A stretch of 64,000 nucleotides of DNA from Ascarosepion bandense (lineage: Eukaryota > Mollusca > Cephalopoda > Sepiida > Sepiidae), in NCBI GenBank assembly GCA_037127315.1, contig JBBBDQ010001454.1, positions 424,501 through 488,500 on the forward strand, read 5' to 3'. Position 1 is the first letter of the stretch, and the number at the start of each line of letters is the position of its first letter. The translations under genes were made by a program, and so were the position numbers. Shown here piece by piece: positions 1 through 10,332 of this stretch. The notes beneath the pieces are model-generated. The model saw only the letters and a list, made by a program, of their open reading frames with translations, had not been told where the DNA came from and searched no databases.

Positions 1-460
1 AAGAGCAAGTCAAACATTGACTTGAATTCATGTATCTTTTATTCCTAATAATGCTTAGCTTTGCTATGCCCATAAACAAAGCACAATATTTCACTGACCT
101 CAACCTGACTTTTCCATACTTTTCTTATGTCCTTTCTACTTTAGTTCTAGGGTTGGATTTCCAAACAGTCTTTGTATATTGGCAACCAATTGGAGCAATG
201 ACAAAGCCCTAATGTTGTGTGTCCCAGAAAGACCTGTCAACACTTCAGGGACTAAATCAGAATATTTTATCATATATAAGCAATCTTTTTTTTCATTACT
301 GTAGAAGTGTAGTGTACTAAAGAACATTTTCTCCATATTATTATTTCTTATTTTTTCTCAGGCAATATCTGGTATCCTTACTAGTTTTACAAATATAACT
401 GTAATGTTGCACTTAGTTAAATGTTTGATTGATTCAAAATTGTTTTTATATTTTTTTACT
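1..460. other. unassigned AT-rich DNA
   Basis: No repeat, RNA or convincing coding signal seen. Short open frames here have no recognisable motif. Confidence 0.6.
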
Positions 461-650
461 GTTGTTCACCTAATACAAGGTCTAAGTATCACTCAAGGTA
501 GAGGCTTACTAAATGGTGATGTTACAAAGGCATTTAGATAATCAGCAATATCGGATATATAATGGTTGACTTGAAGAGGTTGATTGCAGTGATCATGGAA
601 GCAGTTCCTTGGGAGTTTGTTCTACATTGCAAAAGTTCTGAGTAAGAATC
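461..650 (+). repeat. dispersed repeat A, copy 1
   Basis: Shares an ordered series of short blocks with 2171-2360: GTTCAC near the start, a TACAAGG block, ACTCAAGGTAGAGG, and a later CTTGGGAGT. The core TCAAGGTAGAG also occurs in the two B repeats at 26144 and 27462. No coding capacity, A/B boxes or inverted ends were found, so the class is unknown. It could be an old SINE or the tail of a larger element. Confidence 0.5.
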
Positions 651-829
651 TGTAACTTGTTATTGAAAATTTGACCAATGTCAGAAAATTCAAACTTTGT
701 AATATGACCAAGAAGTTCATTTTGTAGCCAAGTGGAATAGTGTTGTTGAATATGGCTATTTTACCAAACTGTCTGGTATATAGTTATTACATATCTGGTT
801 ATGTTGTCCTGTCATAAGGCATGAGCTGG

Positions 830-948
830 GCTTATGGCTATCTCACATTGAAACACTGGTACACAACCAGTTACTGATGTTAAGCAATGTTGAGTCTGCT
901 CAGTACCAGGATTGGTAAGCACTTGGGAATATCAAGCGCTATAAACTT
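830..948 (+). pseudogene. 5S rRNA-like sequence (pseudogene or 5S-derived SINE head)
   Basis: This 119-nt stretch follows animal 5S rRNA from end to end with no large gap. It starts GCTTATGGCTAT, has TTAAGCAATGTTG in the place of the box A region, CAGTACCAGGATTGGTAAGC in the place of box C, then CTTGGGAATATC, and ends near GCGCTATAAAC. Many transition-type differences from canonical 5S argue against a working gene, and no terminator T-run follows. A tRNA-type SINE begins within about 4 bases of its 3' end. It is therefore either a 5S pseudogene hit by a SINE or the first half of a dimeric 5S-tRNA SINE. Confidence 0.8.
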
Positions 949-1177
949 TGATGTGCAGGTGATGTAATGAATAATGGCTAGGAAATGAAAATAGGAGAGC
1001 TGAATTCCAGTACCTGTCAGGTTTGTCACATTCACAGAGCATCTTTCGGAAATGTATGAATCCACCTTTTCACCCGAAATATGGATTAAATAGTAGTACT
1101 TGCATCAGTAAGCATCATTTACTCCTCCAGAATTCTTACAATTCCCAAATATTTTCTAGCAACCTGGAAAAAGTTTA

Positions 1178-1180
<3 letters not shown>
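949..1180 (+). mobile_element. tRNA-derived SINE, subfamily H, copy 1
   Basis: Starts with a decayed tRNA-like head (GTGATGTAATGAATAATGG; degenerate B box around GAGCTGAATTCC). The central block shared with the other SINEs follows: CACATTCACAGAG, a glycine-rich-looking GGAAATGTATGAATCCACC, then ATATGGATTAAATAG. The 3' body (CATCAGTAAGCATCATTTAC, then TTCTTACAATTCCCAAATAT) matches the copies at 10333 and 50160 but not the tail of the S subfamily at 23404. It runs into (TA)n at 1182. Confidence 0.7.

Positions 1181-1181
<1 letters not shown>

Positions 1182-1222
<41 letters not shown>
1182..1222. repeat. (TA)n microsatellite
   Basis: About 20 TA units lying exactly between SINE H1 and SINE G1. 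Confidence 0.95.
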
Positions 1223-1223
<1 letters not shown>

Positions 1224-1224
<1 letters not shown>

Positions 1225-1338
1225 CTTAGAAGTAAAATTGCTGACTGATGACAATTCGGTCGGGTTTCAATCCTGGCTAAAAGCAATCAGATCTCTAACC
1301 GTACTGATAAGCTGTGAAACAGATCTGTCTGCGGATGA

Positions 1339-1340
<2 letters not shown>
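1224..1340 (+). mobile_element. tRNA-derived SINE, family G, copy 1 (TA-tailed)
   Basis: Resembles the copy at 22750, which keeps a clearer A box (TGGCTTAGGAGTTAG). B-box-like sequence here is GGGTTTCAATCC. The 3' part reads GATAAGCTGTGAAACAG, then TCTGTCTGCGGATGAC, and passes directly into (TA)n. The copies at 22750 and 48268 share this 3' part and also end at TA repeats, so the TA tract looks like the element's own tail. Confidence 0.7.

Positions 1341-1400
<60 letters not shown>
1341..1400. repeat. (TA)n-(GA)n microsatellite
   Basis: About 20 TA units followed by 10 GA units, beginning at the 3' end of SINE G1. Confidence 0.95.
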
Positions 1401-1676
1401 TCAACAAGGATTATTAGATACATCTTATTTTGATTATTATAGAACAGATAAACTATTAAAGTTTTTTTGCTGACCTTCTATAATATAGCATTGTTGTCCT
1501 AGGATTCATGCTGTATCTTTCCTTGATACTGTTACATACTGTGTTCATTTTATATCAACATTATTATTTTTTGGTAATCCTCTTCAGTCTTGCTGAGCAA
1601 GTCCTGGTGTATTATTATTGTTGAATGCCTTTAAATATTGTTATTCCTCTGAGAATATCCTATGATCTATGTAGAG

Positions 1677-2127
1677 CAGGGAGTGGTTCCCAAATTTTCT
1701 TACCCTGGGCTGCATTTTTGGAATTTAAATTTGCTTGCAGCTCTCCAAATTTTATGTTATAAAAAGGACATTTAAAAATGAAAAAAAGAGGGTTAAAGGG
1801 AGATAACTGCAAATTTGAATTCAGAACATTATCATTGATAACTCTCTCCTTCAATTTACGGACCCTAGTTACTATATTCTTAATACTTGATATAATGCAA
1901 CAATATCACTATAATAAAATTGATAAATAATTATAACTGTTTATACTAAGACTAATGCATGCAGTTGCAAGTAATCTATAATAATGTTAAATTTTGAAAT
2001 CATATTTTTGGCATATGAATTTTTGAAATTTTTCTAAATCCTTGTCTTTAAATCATTCTGCTTCACCTGCTATCATCTTTCAATGCACCTATGAGGCACA
2101 CTACACCATACCATTTGGGAACCACTG
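1677..2127. mobile_element. hAT-like non-autonomous DNA element
   Basis: Left end reads CAGGGAGTGGTTCCCAAA. The right end, read on the minus strand, is CAGTGGTTCCCAAA, so the two ends form short terminal inverted repeats differing by a 4-bp insertion. Flanking octamers are ATGTAGAG (1669-1676) and ATGTAGTG (2128-2135), a 7/8 match to an 8-bp target duplication, which is the hAT hallmark. CAGTGGTTCCCAAA is a typical animal hAT end. The 451-bp interior has no transposase reading frame, so it would depend on an autonomous partner. Confidence 0.7.
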
Positions 2128-2170
2128 ATGTAGTGTATCTGACAGATGTTTACTATTATAACAATTTTTT

Positions 2171-2360
2171 TTGTTCACTCTGTACAAGGCTCAACAGCCA
2201 CTCAAGGTAGAGGGTTAAATATTGAGATTTAAAAGGCACAATTTATGAGGATATATGCTAAAAATTATGGTTAACCTTTGACTTAGGCAGGTTAAATATG
2301 TAGTGATTAGGGAAGCATCCTCTTGGGAGTCAGTTTTACAAAGTAGGGGTTTGTGGGATT
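2171..2360 (+). repeat. dispersed repeat A, copy 2
   Basis: Second copy of the repeat at 461-650, in the same orientation. Shared blocks are GTTCAC, TACAAGG, CACTCAAGGTAGAGG and CTTGGGAGT, at similar spacing. Class unknown. Confidence 0.5.
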
Positions 2361-4339
2361 AAGCTTTTAAAATGCAACTTACATTTCATTTATGGAATAC
2401 GAGGGGAATAAGGGTAGTTTGCTATAATGTGTGTGATAATATTTTAAAAATCAACGAAACTAGAAAGAAAAGTGATTCAGATATTGATTTTTTATTTGTC
2501 CTGATGGTTTCCTATTCAGTAAAATTTTTTATATCATTCTGCTTCTAAACTACACTGGAAATGATTAAAGAGAAATCAGCTATCATAATTTCTCTATGAC
2601 AAACACGTGTAAAATTGTTCAAAGAGGCTGTAAATGGCTTTATAAATTCAAAACTTCACTCAGTTTTCATGATTATAATTTACATTATTTTCACTTTTTG
2701 ATAAAATTACTTGTCAAACAGACTCAATATGCTCTAGAGATATTTAATTTTTTGTGCATTAAATGTTTTTCTATTGTCCTTGTTTTTTCTTCATCAGCTA
2801 TATGTAATGATACTGGGCCAACTGAGCCAAACATGAGTCCTATATCTCTTAAATGTAACATATTTTATTCAACTCTGGACTTTATCAATTATTATCAACC
2901 AGTGTGCATATGTGGCTTTCATTTAAACAATGACTTTTATATTCTCATGTAGGATGTATCAGAAACTGCTTTTTTCTGCTCTTAGGTGGGTGTTTATATG
3001 TTGGTCATGTGGTTATTTCCCCATGTGTGCATATTACGTGAACCTGGATCAATCACATGATTTTGAGCTTGGCAGCCAGGACGTCAATTCAGGTCAATCC
3101 TGCACTTGGCTTCTCTGAATACAAAGTCTATTCTAGCATGTTCTGGAGACACAGTAAATATGAACTTTGTACTCTGTAAAATATTACTTTGTAGATATTT
3201 GGATATCCACTGAATGTTCTTTCATTATTGTTCAGAAAGTTCAGTGGCTATTGTTGTATTCCTTTGCATTTCATGACTCTTCCAGGTTTTCTTTTTATTG
3301 TTAGTCGTAACTGCTTTTGTGGTTTTGGCTGTTGCTTTTACAAATTGTTTCATGAAGTGGAAAAATTTTGAATTCATTACTTTTTGAATCCATTTTCTTG
3401 TTGTCTTTCCTTCACTTGCTTTAGTAAGCATCTTCCAATAACAAGAAAGAATTAATTTATGAAACTAGTTTATTCTAGTAGAGTACTTGTGCCTGTCCTT
3501 CACTAGATTGAAAGCCTAACCGGACTTTCTGAATATGCACTGTATACCCTTTGCGTGACCCCCAAGTGTCCACTTCAGTTTTATTTTTGATAAAATCTTG
3601 GTCCGATTACTTTTTTTATATAATTCCATGGGATAACAAGATGAGGGTTCAATTATCAGTACATAATACTTTGATCGAGCCAGGCCATGTTCGTCAAAAT
3701 ATGATTTCATTGCTATTAGATTTGAAACAAGTGACAGTTATCATTAGAAAAGTAGACAGGCTGGAGGAATGTTATGAAGATAATTAAGCCAAGTGGATAG
3801 ATGTCAAGAGAAGGAGAAAGAGAACAAAAATTTGTGGAAGATAGCAGAATTGACTGACTTGTATGACGAGATAAATCAGTGTGTCAATTGAACTAGTCGT
3901 GCAAGTTGAGATAAATAGTGGGTTTGATTCTAACGACAGTTTTTTAGTCTATATAAAAAAAAACGAAAAAAAAAAAACTAGGCATTTGCAGACTTTTTCT
4001 TTTTTTTAAATGCTAGCAAACCCCTACTTGGAAGATTGAGACTGCACAATATTCTTACACAATGAGTACATATGTGTACTTGTAAAGTTTTATACAAGTA
4101 TAATATCAGCGCACATAAGTTTTCTCTGATTTTTAACTTTTTATTTATATGTCAGTCACTTAATTGCATTAACGTGTGTGTATATGTTGTTGCATATCAG
4201 TTCTCAGTTATGAAACATTGTTGAAATATTTCTACTCTTATAAGAACTTCATCTTGAACTGAGAATTTAAAGATTGATGCATTTATTGCTTATATATATA
4301 TATTATATGTATATTTATTTCATTAAAAAAAGACTGACA
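2361..4339. other. unassigned AT-rich DNA
   Basis: About 2 kb without a recognisable element. The 118-codon frame at 2596-2952 has no motif and an AT-driven composition; I treat it as chance. A-runs lie near 3954-3980. The stretch 3480-3790 has slightly richer composition but no interpretable coding. Confidence 0.5.
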
Positions 4340-4690
4340 AGGAGGATTTCATTAATTTTTATTTAATTTTTCCAGTATTCTTACATGTTCCCTTTTTGCT
4401 GGAGATAAGGAATGTAAAAATGTACAATAATTTTTGACTTTCCAAGCACTTTCAGCCACTTTACTGGCCATTTTCAAGGATGATATTTTTCCGATGTTGT
4501 TACTTAATTCTCATGTTTTGACTGTAACATAATTTTTGTGTTTTTGAGAAGGAGCGTTCTTTAAAAGCAAAGTCATGATGCATGTGACTGGTTATTGGAT
4601 GAGTATCTGTCTGACATACGAACATTAGTACATTCCTAAGAAAAAAGGAAACCTGTAAGAATGCCGGGAAAATTAAATAAAAAATAAATA
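4340..4690 (-). mobile_element. Penelope-like 3' module with inverted ends (family C, copy 1)
   Basis: The ends (4351-4402 and 4632-4688) are inverted repeats of one another, each carrying AAATTAAATAAAAA and a TGTAAGAAT block. On the minus strand an interior hairpin, GGCCA/TGGCT around 4454-4470, sits between CTTGAAAA and GAAA (4450-4453). The same sequence occurs in the copy at 20999, where it lies downstream of a GIY-YIG coding remnant. That linkage is the reason for the Penelope-like assignment. There is no coding capacity here. Confidence 0.6.
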
Positions 4691-4708
4691 ATATACATAC
4701 ACACACAC

Positions 4709-4740
<32 letters not shown>

Positions 4741-4959
4741 GGGGGAGGAAAGAGGTATATATATATAGAGAGAGGGAAAAGGGTGTATAGAAATATAGTG
4801 GGAGAGATGTGTATATATAGAGAGAGAGTGGGAGAGGTGTATATATATATAGAGAGAGAGAGAGAGTGGGAGAGAGGTTATATATATATATATATATATA
4901 TATAGGTATATATATATATATATATATACATAGAGAGGTATATATATATATAGAGAGAG

Positions 4960-5021
<62 letters not shown>

Positions 5022-5271
5022 GTTATATATATGTATACATATATATAGAGAGAGAGAGGTGGGGAGGGAGAGAGGTATATATAGAGAGAGAGGGGGGAAG
5101 GAAAGAGGTATATATAGAGAGGGAAAAGGGTGGATAGAAATATAGTGGGAGAGATGTGTATATACAGAGAGAGAGTGGGAGAGGTGTATTATATATATAG
5201 AGAGAGAGAGAGAGGTGAGTGTATATATAGAGAGAGAGAGTGGGAGAGAGGTTATATATATAAAGAGAGAG

Positions 5272-5305
<34 letters not shown>

Positions 5306-5606
5306 AAATAGGTGTGTGTATATATATATATATATATATATGTATACATATATATATAGAGAGAGAGGTGGGAAGGGAGAGAGGTATATATATATAGAGA
5401 GAGAGGGGGGAAGGAAAGAGGTATATATATATAGAGAGAGAGGGAAAAGGGTGTATAGAAATATAGTGAGAGTGAGGTGTATATATATAGAGAGAGAGTG
5501 GGAGAGGTGTATATATATAGAGAGAGAGAGTGGAAGAGAGGTTATATATAAAGAGAGAGAGCAGTATATATATATATATATAGAGAGAGAGAGATGTGTG
5601 TGTATG

Positions 5607-5641
<35 letters not shown>

Positions 5642-5642
5642 G

Positions 5643-5678
<36 letters not shown>

Positions 5679-5692
5679 TAGAGAGAGAGAGG

Positions 5693-5725
<33 letters not shown>

Positions 5726-5752
5726 TGAGCAAGAAGTGTGTGTATGTGTGTA
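4690..5752. repeat. higher-order GA/GT/TA satellite
   Basis: A purine-rich mosaic of (TA)n, (GA)n and (TG)n with spacers such as GGGAAAAGGGTG and GTGGGAGAG. The landmark GGGAAAAGGG followed by ATAGAAATATAGTG recurs at 4774, 5121 and 5442, giving a higher-order period of about 347 then 321 bp over three copies. It therefore evolved by tandem duplication of a composite unit, not only by dinucleotide slippage. Long open frames on both strands (up to 284 codons of alternating Ile/Tyr and Ser/Leu) are consequences of the dinucleotide repeat and not genes. The + strand is strongly purine-rich. Confidence 0.9.
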
Positions 5753-6257
5753 TCTAAACTTATTTATAAATGGAACTTTGTCTGTGTGTGTCCGTTACCT
5801 ATAGACTCCGAAATGGCTGAACCGATTTTCTTGAAAATTTACACAGTTGTACTATAAGCCTCTGCAAGTGTTCTTAGCTAGGTTTTGTGTCGAGGTACCC
5901 CCGATAAATATTGAAAATCGAAAAATCGGTTTATAGAAGGAGTGGTCCGATTTTAATCAAATTTGATACACTCATAGACAAAGACATAAGAAATGATATT
6001 CAGAAGTTTCAAGGTTGCAGTTCTTACATTAGTGCAGAAAATCGATTATATATATAAGGCAAGATGTGTGTGTGTGTGTGCGTGTGTGTGTGTGTGTCTG
6101 TTTATCTGTCTGTATGTCCTTTATACAAATCCACAATTTTTATCCGGTTCTTACCAAACTTCACGCAAATATTCTTTAGGTTGAGTCTGAGCTCCAGAAC
6201 CATGGATTAGTTTTAAAGCTTTAATTACACCCGAGCAACGCCGGGCTATACTGCTAG
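5753..6257 (+). mobile_element. non-autonomous Helitron, copy 1
   Basis: Begins TCTAAACTTATTTATAAATG and ends in CTAG (6254-6257) followed by T. Ten bases upstream of the end is a GC-rich hairpin, CCCGAGCAACGCCGGG (6230-6245). TC...hairpin...CTAG with insertion between A and T is the Helitron architecture. The interior carries CCGAAATGGCTGAACCGATT, a block widely seen in animal Helitron-type elements, and a (TG)n tract at 6066-6097. No Rep/helicase frame is present. A second copy lies at 15547-16246. Both ends abut microsatellites, giving the A/T insertion context. Confidence 0.8.
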
Positions 6258-8203
6258 TATATATATATAGAGAAAGAGAGAGAGAGAGAAAGACATACAC
6301 TGACAATCTGAAACAAATATGGTGCTGAGCAAACAAACCTGTTAAAAAGGATGCCTGTTTTACCAATAGCGTTTTTGCATTAACAATGCATTAATAAACC
6401 CACAAAACAAGCCAATCCCACTTTGAGAATAAACATATTCATATTAAAGATTCAATGACTGTCTTTTTCTGCCTTAGTTTTGCTTTATTTATTGTTTTAG
6501 CCTTGACAAAGTTCCTCATTGCAGCTTTCAACTCTCATTAATAATCAAGTGATTGAACTGGTTGGCAATATAAATTCAGTTGATAGACCTTCGCATTCCT
6601 CTCCATTCTTCCCCAATCAGTTCCACATTCTATAATTTGTTTTCAATTTGATAAGAATACATTGCTTTTTTCCAATTTACCCATGGCTTGTGCAATTTTA
6701 CTGTTTTGCACCTTTAGCATCTCACCCACTAAATTTGTGTGTGTGTATAGATATTGCTGCAATTCAGTTCCTGATTATGAAACATTGTTGAAGCATTTTG
6801 AGTCTTATGAGAATTTCATATTGAATTGAGAATTTCAAGAGTGTTGCACTTATTATTTTTATTGATATTCTCATAGATAAAGTATTTTCAATTATAGAAA
6901 AAATTAGCAAGGCTTTGAAATATCACTTAGTTCAAGGTTTGAACCAGAGCAACTGATTATTCTGTTGTAGCTAACACACATTTCAAAATGAGTTGAACTG
7001 CAAGAATGTAATTTCTATTACTTTACTTATTTTTTTAACCTGCTTGCATTAAATTAAAGGTAATAGTTATTTGCATTTATGATTAAATATACTCAAGATT
7101 TTCTGATATCTAAAATTTAAATGACTTATCAATAAAAGTGTCTGATATTTTTAAAGCATTAATAAAATACAATTTTAAGAGAAAATTTGTATAAAAATGT
7201 AAAAACGAATGGTAGTAAATGGTTTATTATTTGAATACATTTATCTATTAAGTAACATGGAATAAAAGACTAATAGTAAAAAAAAAACAAGCAATGATCT
7301 TTCATTGAAATGTATTCATTGATGAAGTGATGATTGCATTAGCATGAATGTCAGTTTCATGTTTATCATGTGAAAATAAAAGTATTGGTATACAACAAAT
7401 TGCCAAATGATTTTTTTTTTAATGAATTTCCAAATTATCTAGTTACTTCAGAAGCACTCATCAAATATTTAATAGGAAAAAAAAAGTAAAGATTACAATC
7501 AAATTATTACTGGCATTTAGTGACCTTAGTTTTGTCTGGCACAAGAGTAGAGAACCCGATGAAAAAAGCACAAATAATAAGTGTCACACAATCAAACCAA
7601 TCCTATGTGAATGGAAACAAATATCTAGATAAAGAAAAGATGAGATAACACTGGCTCAGCTGCACATAGACCACATAGATCATCCTTTCATATTGGTTGA
7701 AGAATGAAGATCAACCAACATGTACAACATACCAAGCTCCACTCACAGTGAAACCTATTTTAATTGGATATACTCACTTAGCATCTGCATAAAATAAATA
7801 CTTCAAGTAAAACAGCATGAGAAAACTACTTGAAAATACTGAAACTGTTAACCTAGTTAAAGGAAATAGATTTTAAAGAAATAGATACTAAAGAATATAA
7901 CACCTACAATATACCATCTATAAATATTTACTCTGAAAGTATGTACAAAATATCTGTAGTTAAAGCATAAAATTGTGTACAAAATATTTAGATTTTGGTA
8001 TTAAATTACTCATAGAGGTTGATATGTTAAACAACCAAAACCGATGAAAAATTAATTTACTTATAAAATAACTGTTTATGTTCATTTAATAAGTCTCTTT
8101 AGAAACACTGCCAATTAAGTTTACGTATTTGTAGGACCATTTGAATTTTTTCTCTTTTTATTTTGATGCCTCTAATGAGTACAATTAGTAGTTTAGTTAT
8201 GTT
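6258..8203. other. unassigned AT-rich DNA
   Basis: Short (TA)n(GA)n at 6258-6290, then about 1.9 kb without clear elements. 7903-8040 contains TTAGATTTTGGTATTAAAT and AGAGGTTGATATG, which recur near 41180 and 56930, suggesting a further low-copy dispersed repeat. Confidence 0.5.
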
Positions 8204-9300
8204 TTAGTTACACATTAAAGAATTGCTGCTTTTATCTAACAACAACAAAATTTTTTTTCTTGTTGCTATGGCAAAGAAATTTTTTTCTATGTGCTGTTTC
8301 CCTTTAGTATGTTGGCAGTCATGGCTCTCCACAATTTCCTGTTCTTTGCAACTTTTAGTAAATTGTGTTTTCACTATCTCTACTAAACCCTGTTTTGAAA
8401 TCCATTTACACAAGCTTACTAGGTAGGTTATGCATTATTTTCCTCTGTCCCTCAATATGCCCTGAGTGTCAAATTTTTCAACTCCTCTTTCCTCATTATG
8501 TGCTCTAAAAATTTCAACTATTTCTTTCTAATTTTTAGTATAAGTGTCCTTTTCATTTCCATTTTCTTTTTTACTTCATTGTTACTTGCATGTTCAGTCC
8601 ATGGTATTTTCAGCATGTTTCTGTTGAACCATATATCTGTTTCTTCAAATCCCTTTTTCATCTGTAACGAGCTTGTCTAGCATTCACTTCCAGATATGAG
8701 AATTGATATTGTATAACTCTTTTCTTTGTTTCTAATGAGATTTTCCTATTTTTTAATACTTTGCTTAGCTTTCAGATTTAAGCACCACATATTCCATCCT
8801 CTGTGAGAATATTTTCGAGATATTTAGATTTTTGTGCTATCATTATTTTGGCATCTCTATTTTTAATTTGCATATTGGGCTCATCTTTTTGCTAACAATT
8901 ATACATTCTGTATTCTTGCAATTGATGTTTAGTGTTTTTTTGTAGCTTTCCTTTATTATCTTCTGTAATACTTTGCTTAGCTTTTGGAAGGCATCTTTCG
9001 CTATCTGAATGCACCTTCAGATTTCAGTGTCACACTTTCAATCCTCTGTTAAAACACTTCCCAAATAAATTTTTCTACTTTTTTGATTTTGGTATCTCCA
9101 ATCTGTAGTTTGTATTTTGGGCTATTCCTTTTGCTGACAGGCATGCATTTTATCTTCTCACAATTGATGTTTAGTCCTTTCTTCTTTCTTTCCTTCACTT
9201 TCTTTTATCGGAATACTTGTAGTTTCCTTTCTGTGTTGGCAATCAGCACTGTCTAATTTGCATATGTTGTTAAGATTTTGGCCACCAATGGAATTGTTTT
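8204..9300 (-). mobile_element. RTE-type LINE, degenerate RT C-terminal tail
   Basis: Minus-strand translation, across frameshifts, gives the tail of an endonuclease/RT protein typical of RTE-like elements: ILTEDG (twice), AKDAFQKLSKVL-like, LETKKRV, WFYRRMLRIPWTEHAS-like (MLKIPWTEHAS) and IRKK...FLEHIMRKEELKNL, then MCKWISKQGLVEIVKTQ (8204-8413). The segment covering ILTEDG is tandemly duplicated: AATACTTTGCTTAGCTTT recurs at 8755 and 8967. The copy is riddled with stops and inactive. Related tails occur at 29795, 43856, 44060 and 52200. Confidence 0.75.
8755..9180. repeat. internal tandem duplication of about 212 bp in the LINE relic
   Basis: AATACTTTGCTTAGCTTT, a cAATCCTCTGT block, CTTTTTGCTnAC, and AATTGATGTTTAGT recur in the same order at an offset of about 212 bp. 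The two units have diverged, so the duplication is old. Confidence 0.65.
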
Positions 9301-10135
9301 AAATAGACTTATAATTTAAATCAGTATTGATTGAATTATTTTATTATAACCTTTACCAGTGAGTCTTGATGGTATACATCTATAGATAGATTTTGGTTTA
9401 AAAAAAAACAGAAAAATAATAAAATCTGACACCTTGTCAAACAAGTTGCATAACTCTTTTAGTATTTAAAGTTTCCAATAAAGAGGAAGAACCAAAGACA
9501 AATGCAATTACTTAAATATAGAGTAGCTTTTATTTAAAATTGGTTTAATCTGTGGTGTCGTATATTTACATGACAAAAATTGTCAATTTCTTGCAGCCTA
9601 TGCCACAAAGGCATCACATTGTCCCATGATTGCCCATTTTGTCCATCATTTATGTTGTGCCTGACCAAAATACAAATAACCTTAGTAATTAGTTGCCTCC
9701 TTATGTGGGCAAAATATTTGCATAAGATTGGTTTAATGTGGGATTTTGCATGTAGGCAGATGCAAAATTGTTAGTCTTCTATTGTCAGTGCTGCAAAGGC
9801 AACCCAATTGTTTAATGCAATGAAGTGTTGCCTCAGTATTGAAATGTCAGAAGACTGGGTTTATATCATTTGTATTGTCTTACTTAAAGATTAAATAAGA
9901 CTAATCAAAGCCCAAATGGTAAGAAGTGATAAAGATATAGATTTTCATTTTAACCCTCCTCATTCAGATGCATGTATATCTAGATAAGCATAGTCATGAA
10001 GCTGCTTTTACTTTTCTTAAATCGCTGAGCTCGTTTAAGGTCTAGAAATATTTTTTTTCTTATTTTGCTACTTCTAAATAGTTTGGAGAAGATTGAACGA
10101 CTCATGAATTGGTTATTAACACTTATAATTACAAG

Positions 10136-10170
<35 letters not shown>

Positions 10171-10332
10171 CTGACTTAAAGGTCTTGTATCTTCTGTACT
10201 GATATAGTTTAAATGTAAATGTACAGTAGATGAGTGCATAAGTTCTAAGTTTAAGGCTCATTTTCTTGTTATAATAAATTACTCTTATAATTAATTTCTA
10301 TTTAATGCTTGTGCCTTGTTCTTGATAATAAA
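9301..10332. other. unassigned DNA with a short (TA)n
   Basis: No identifiable element apart from (TA)14 at about 10139-10166. Confidence 0.6.

Noticed and set aside
830..948. functional 5S rRNA gene
   Set aside because: Too many substitutions, single copy, no terminator T-run, fused to a SINE.
2596..2952. 118-codon open frame
   Set aside because: No motif, AT-driven composition, no splice or promoter context.
3480..3790. possible transposon relic
   Set aside because: Composition suggests former function but neither strand gives an identifiable motif or inverted end.
4878..5732. 284-codon minus-strand open frame and related frames on both strands
   Set aside because: Composed of Ile-Tyr and Ser-Leu alternations dictated by TA and GA repeats; no protein family.
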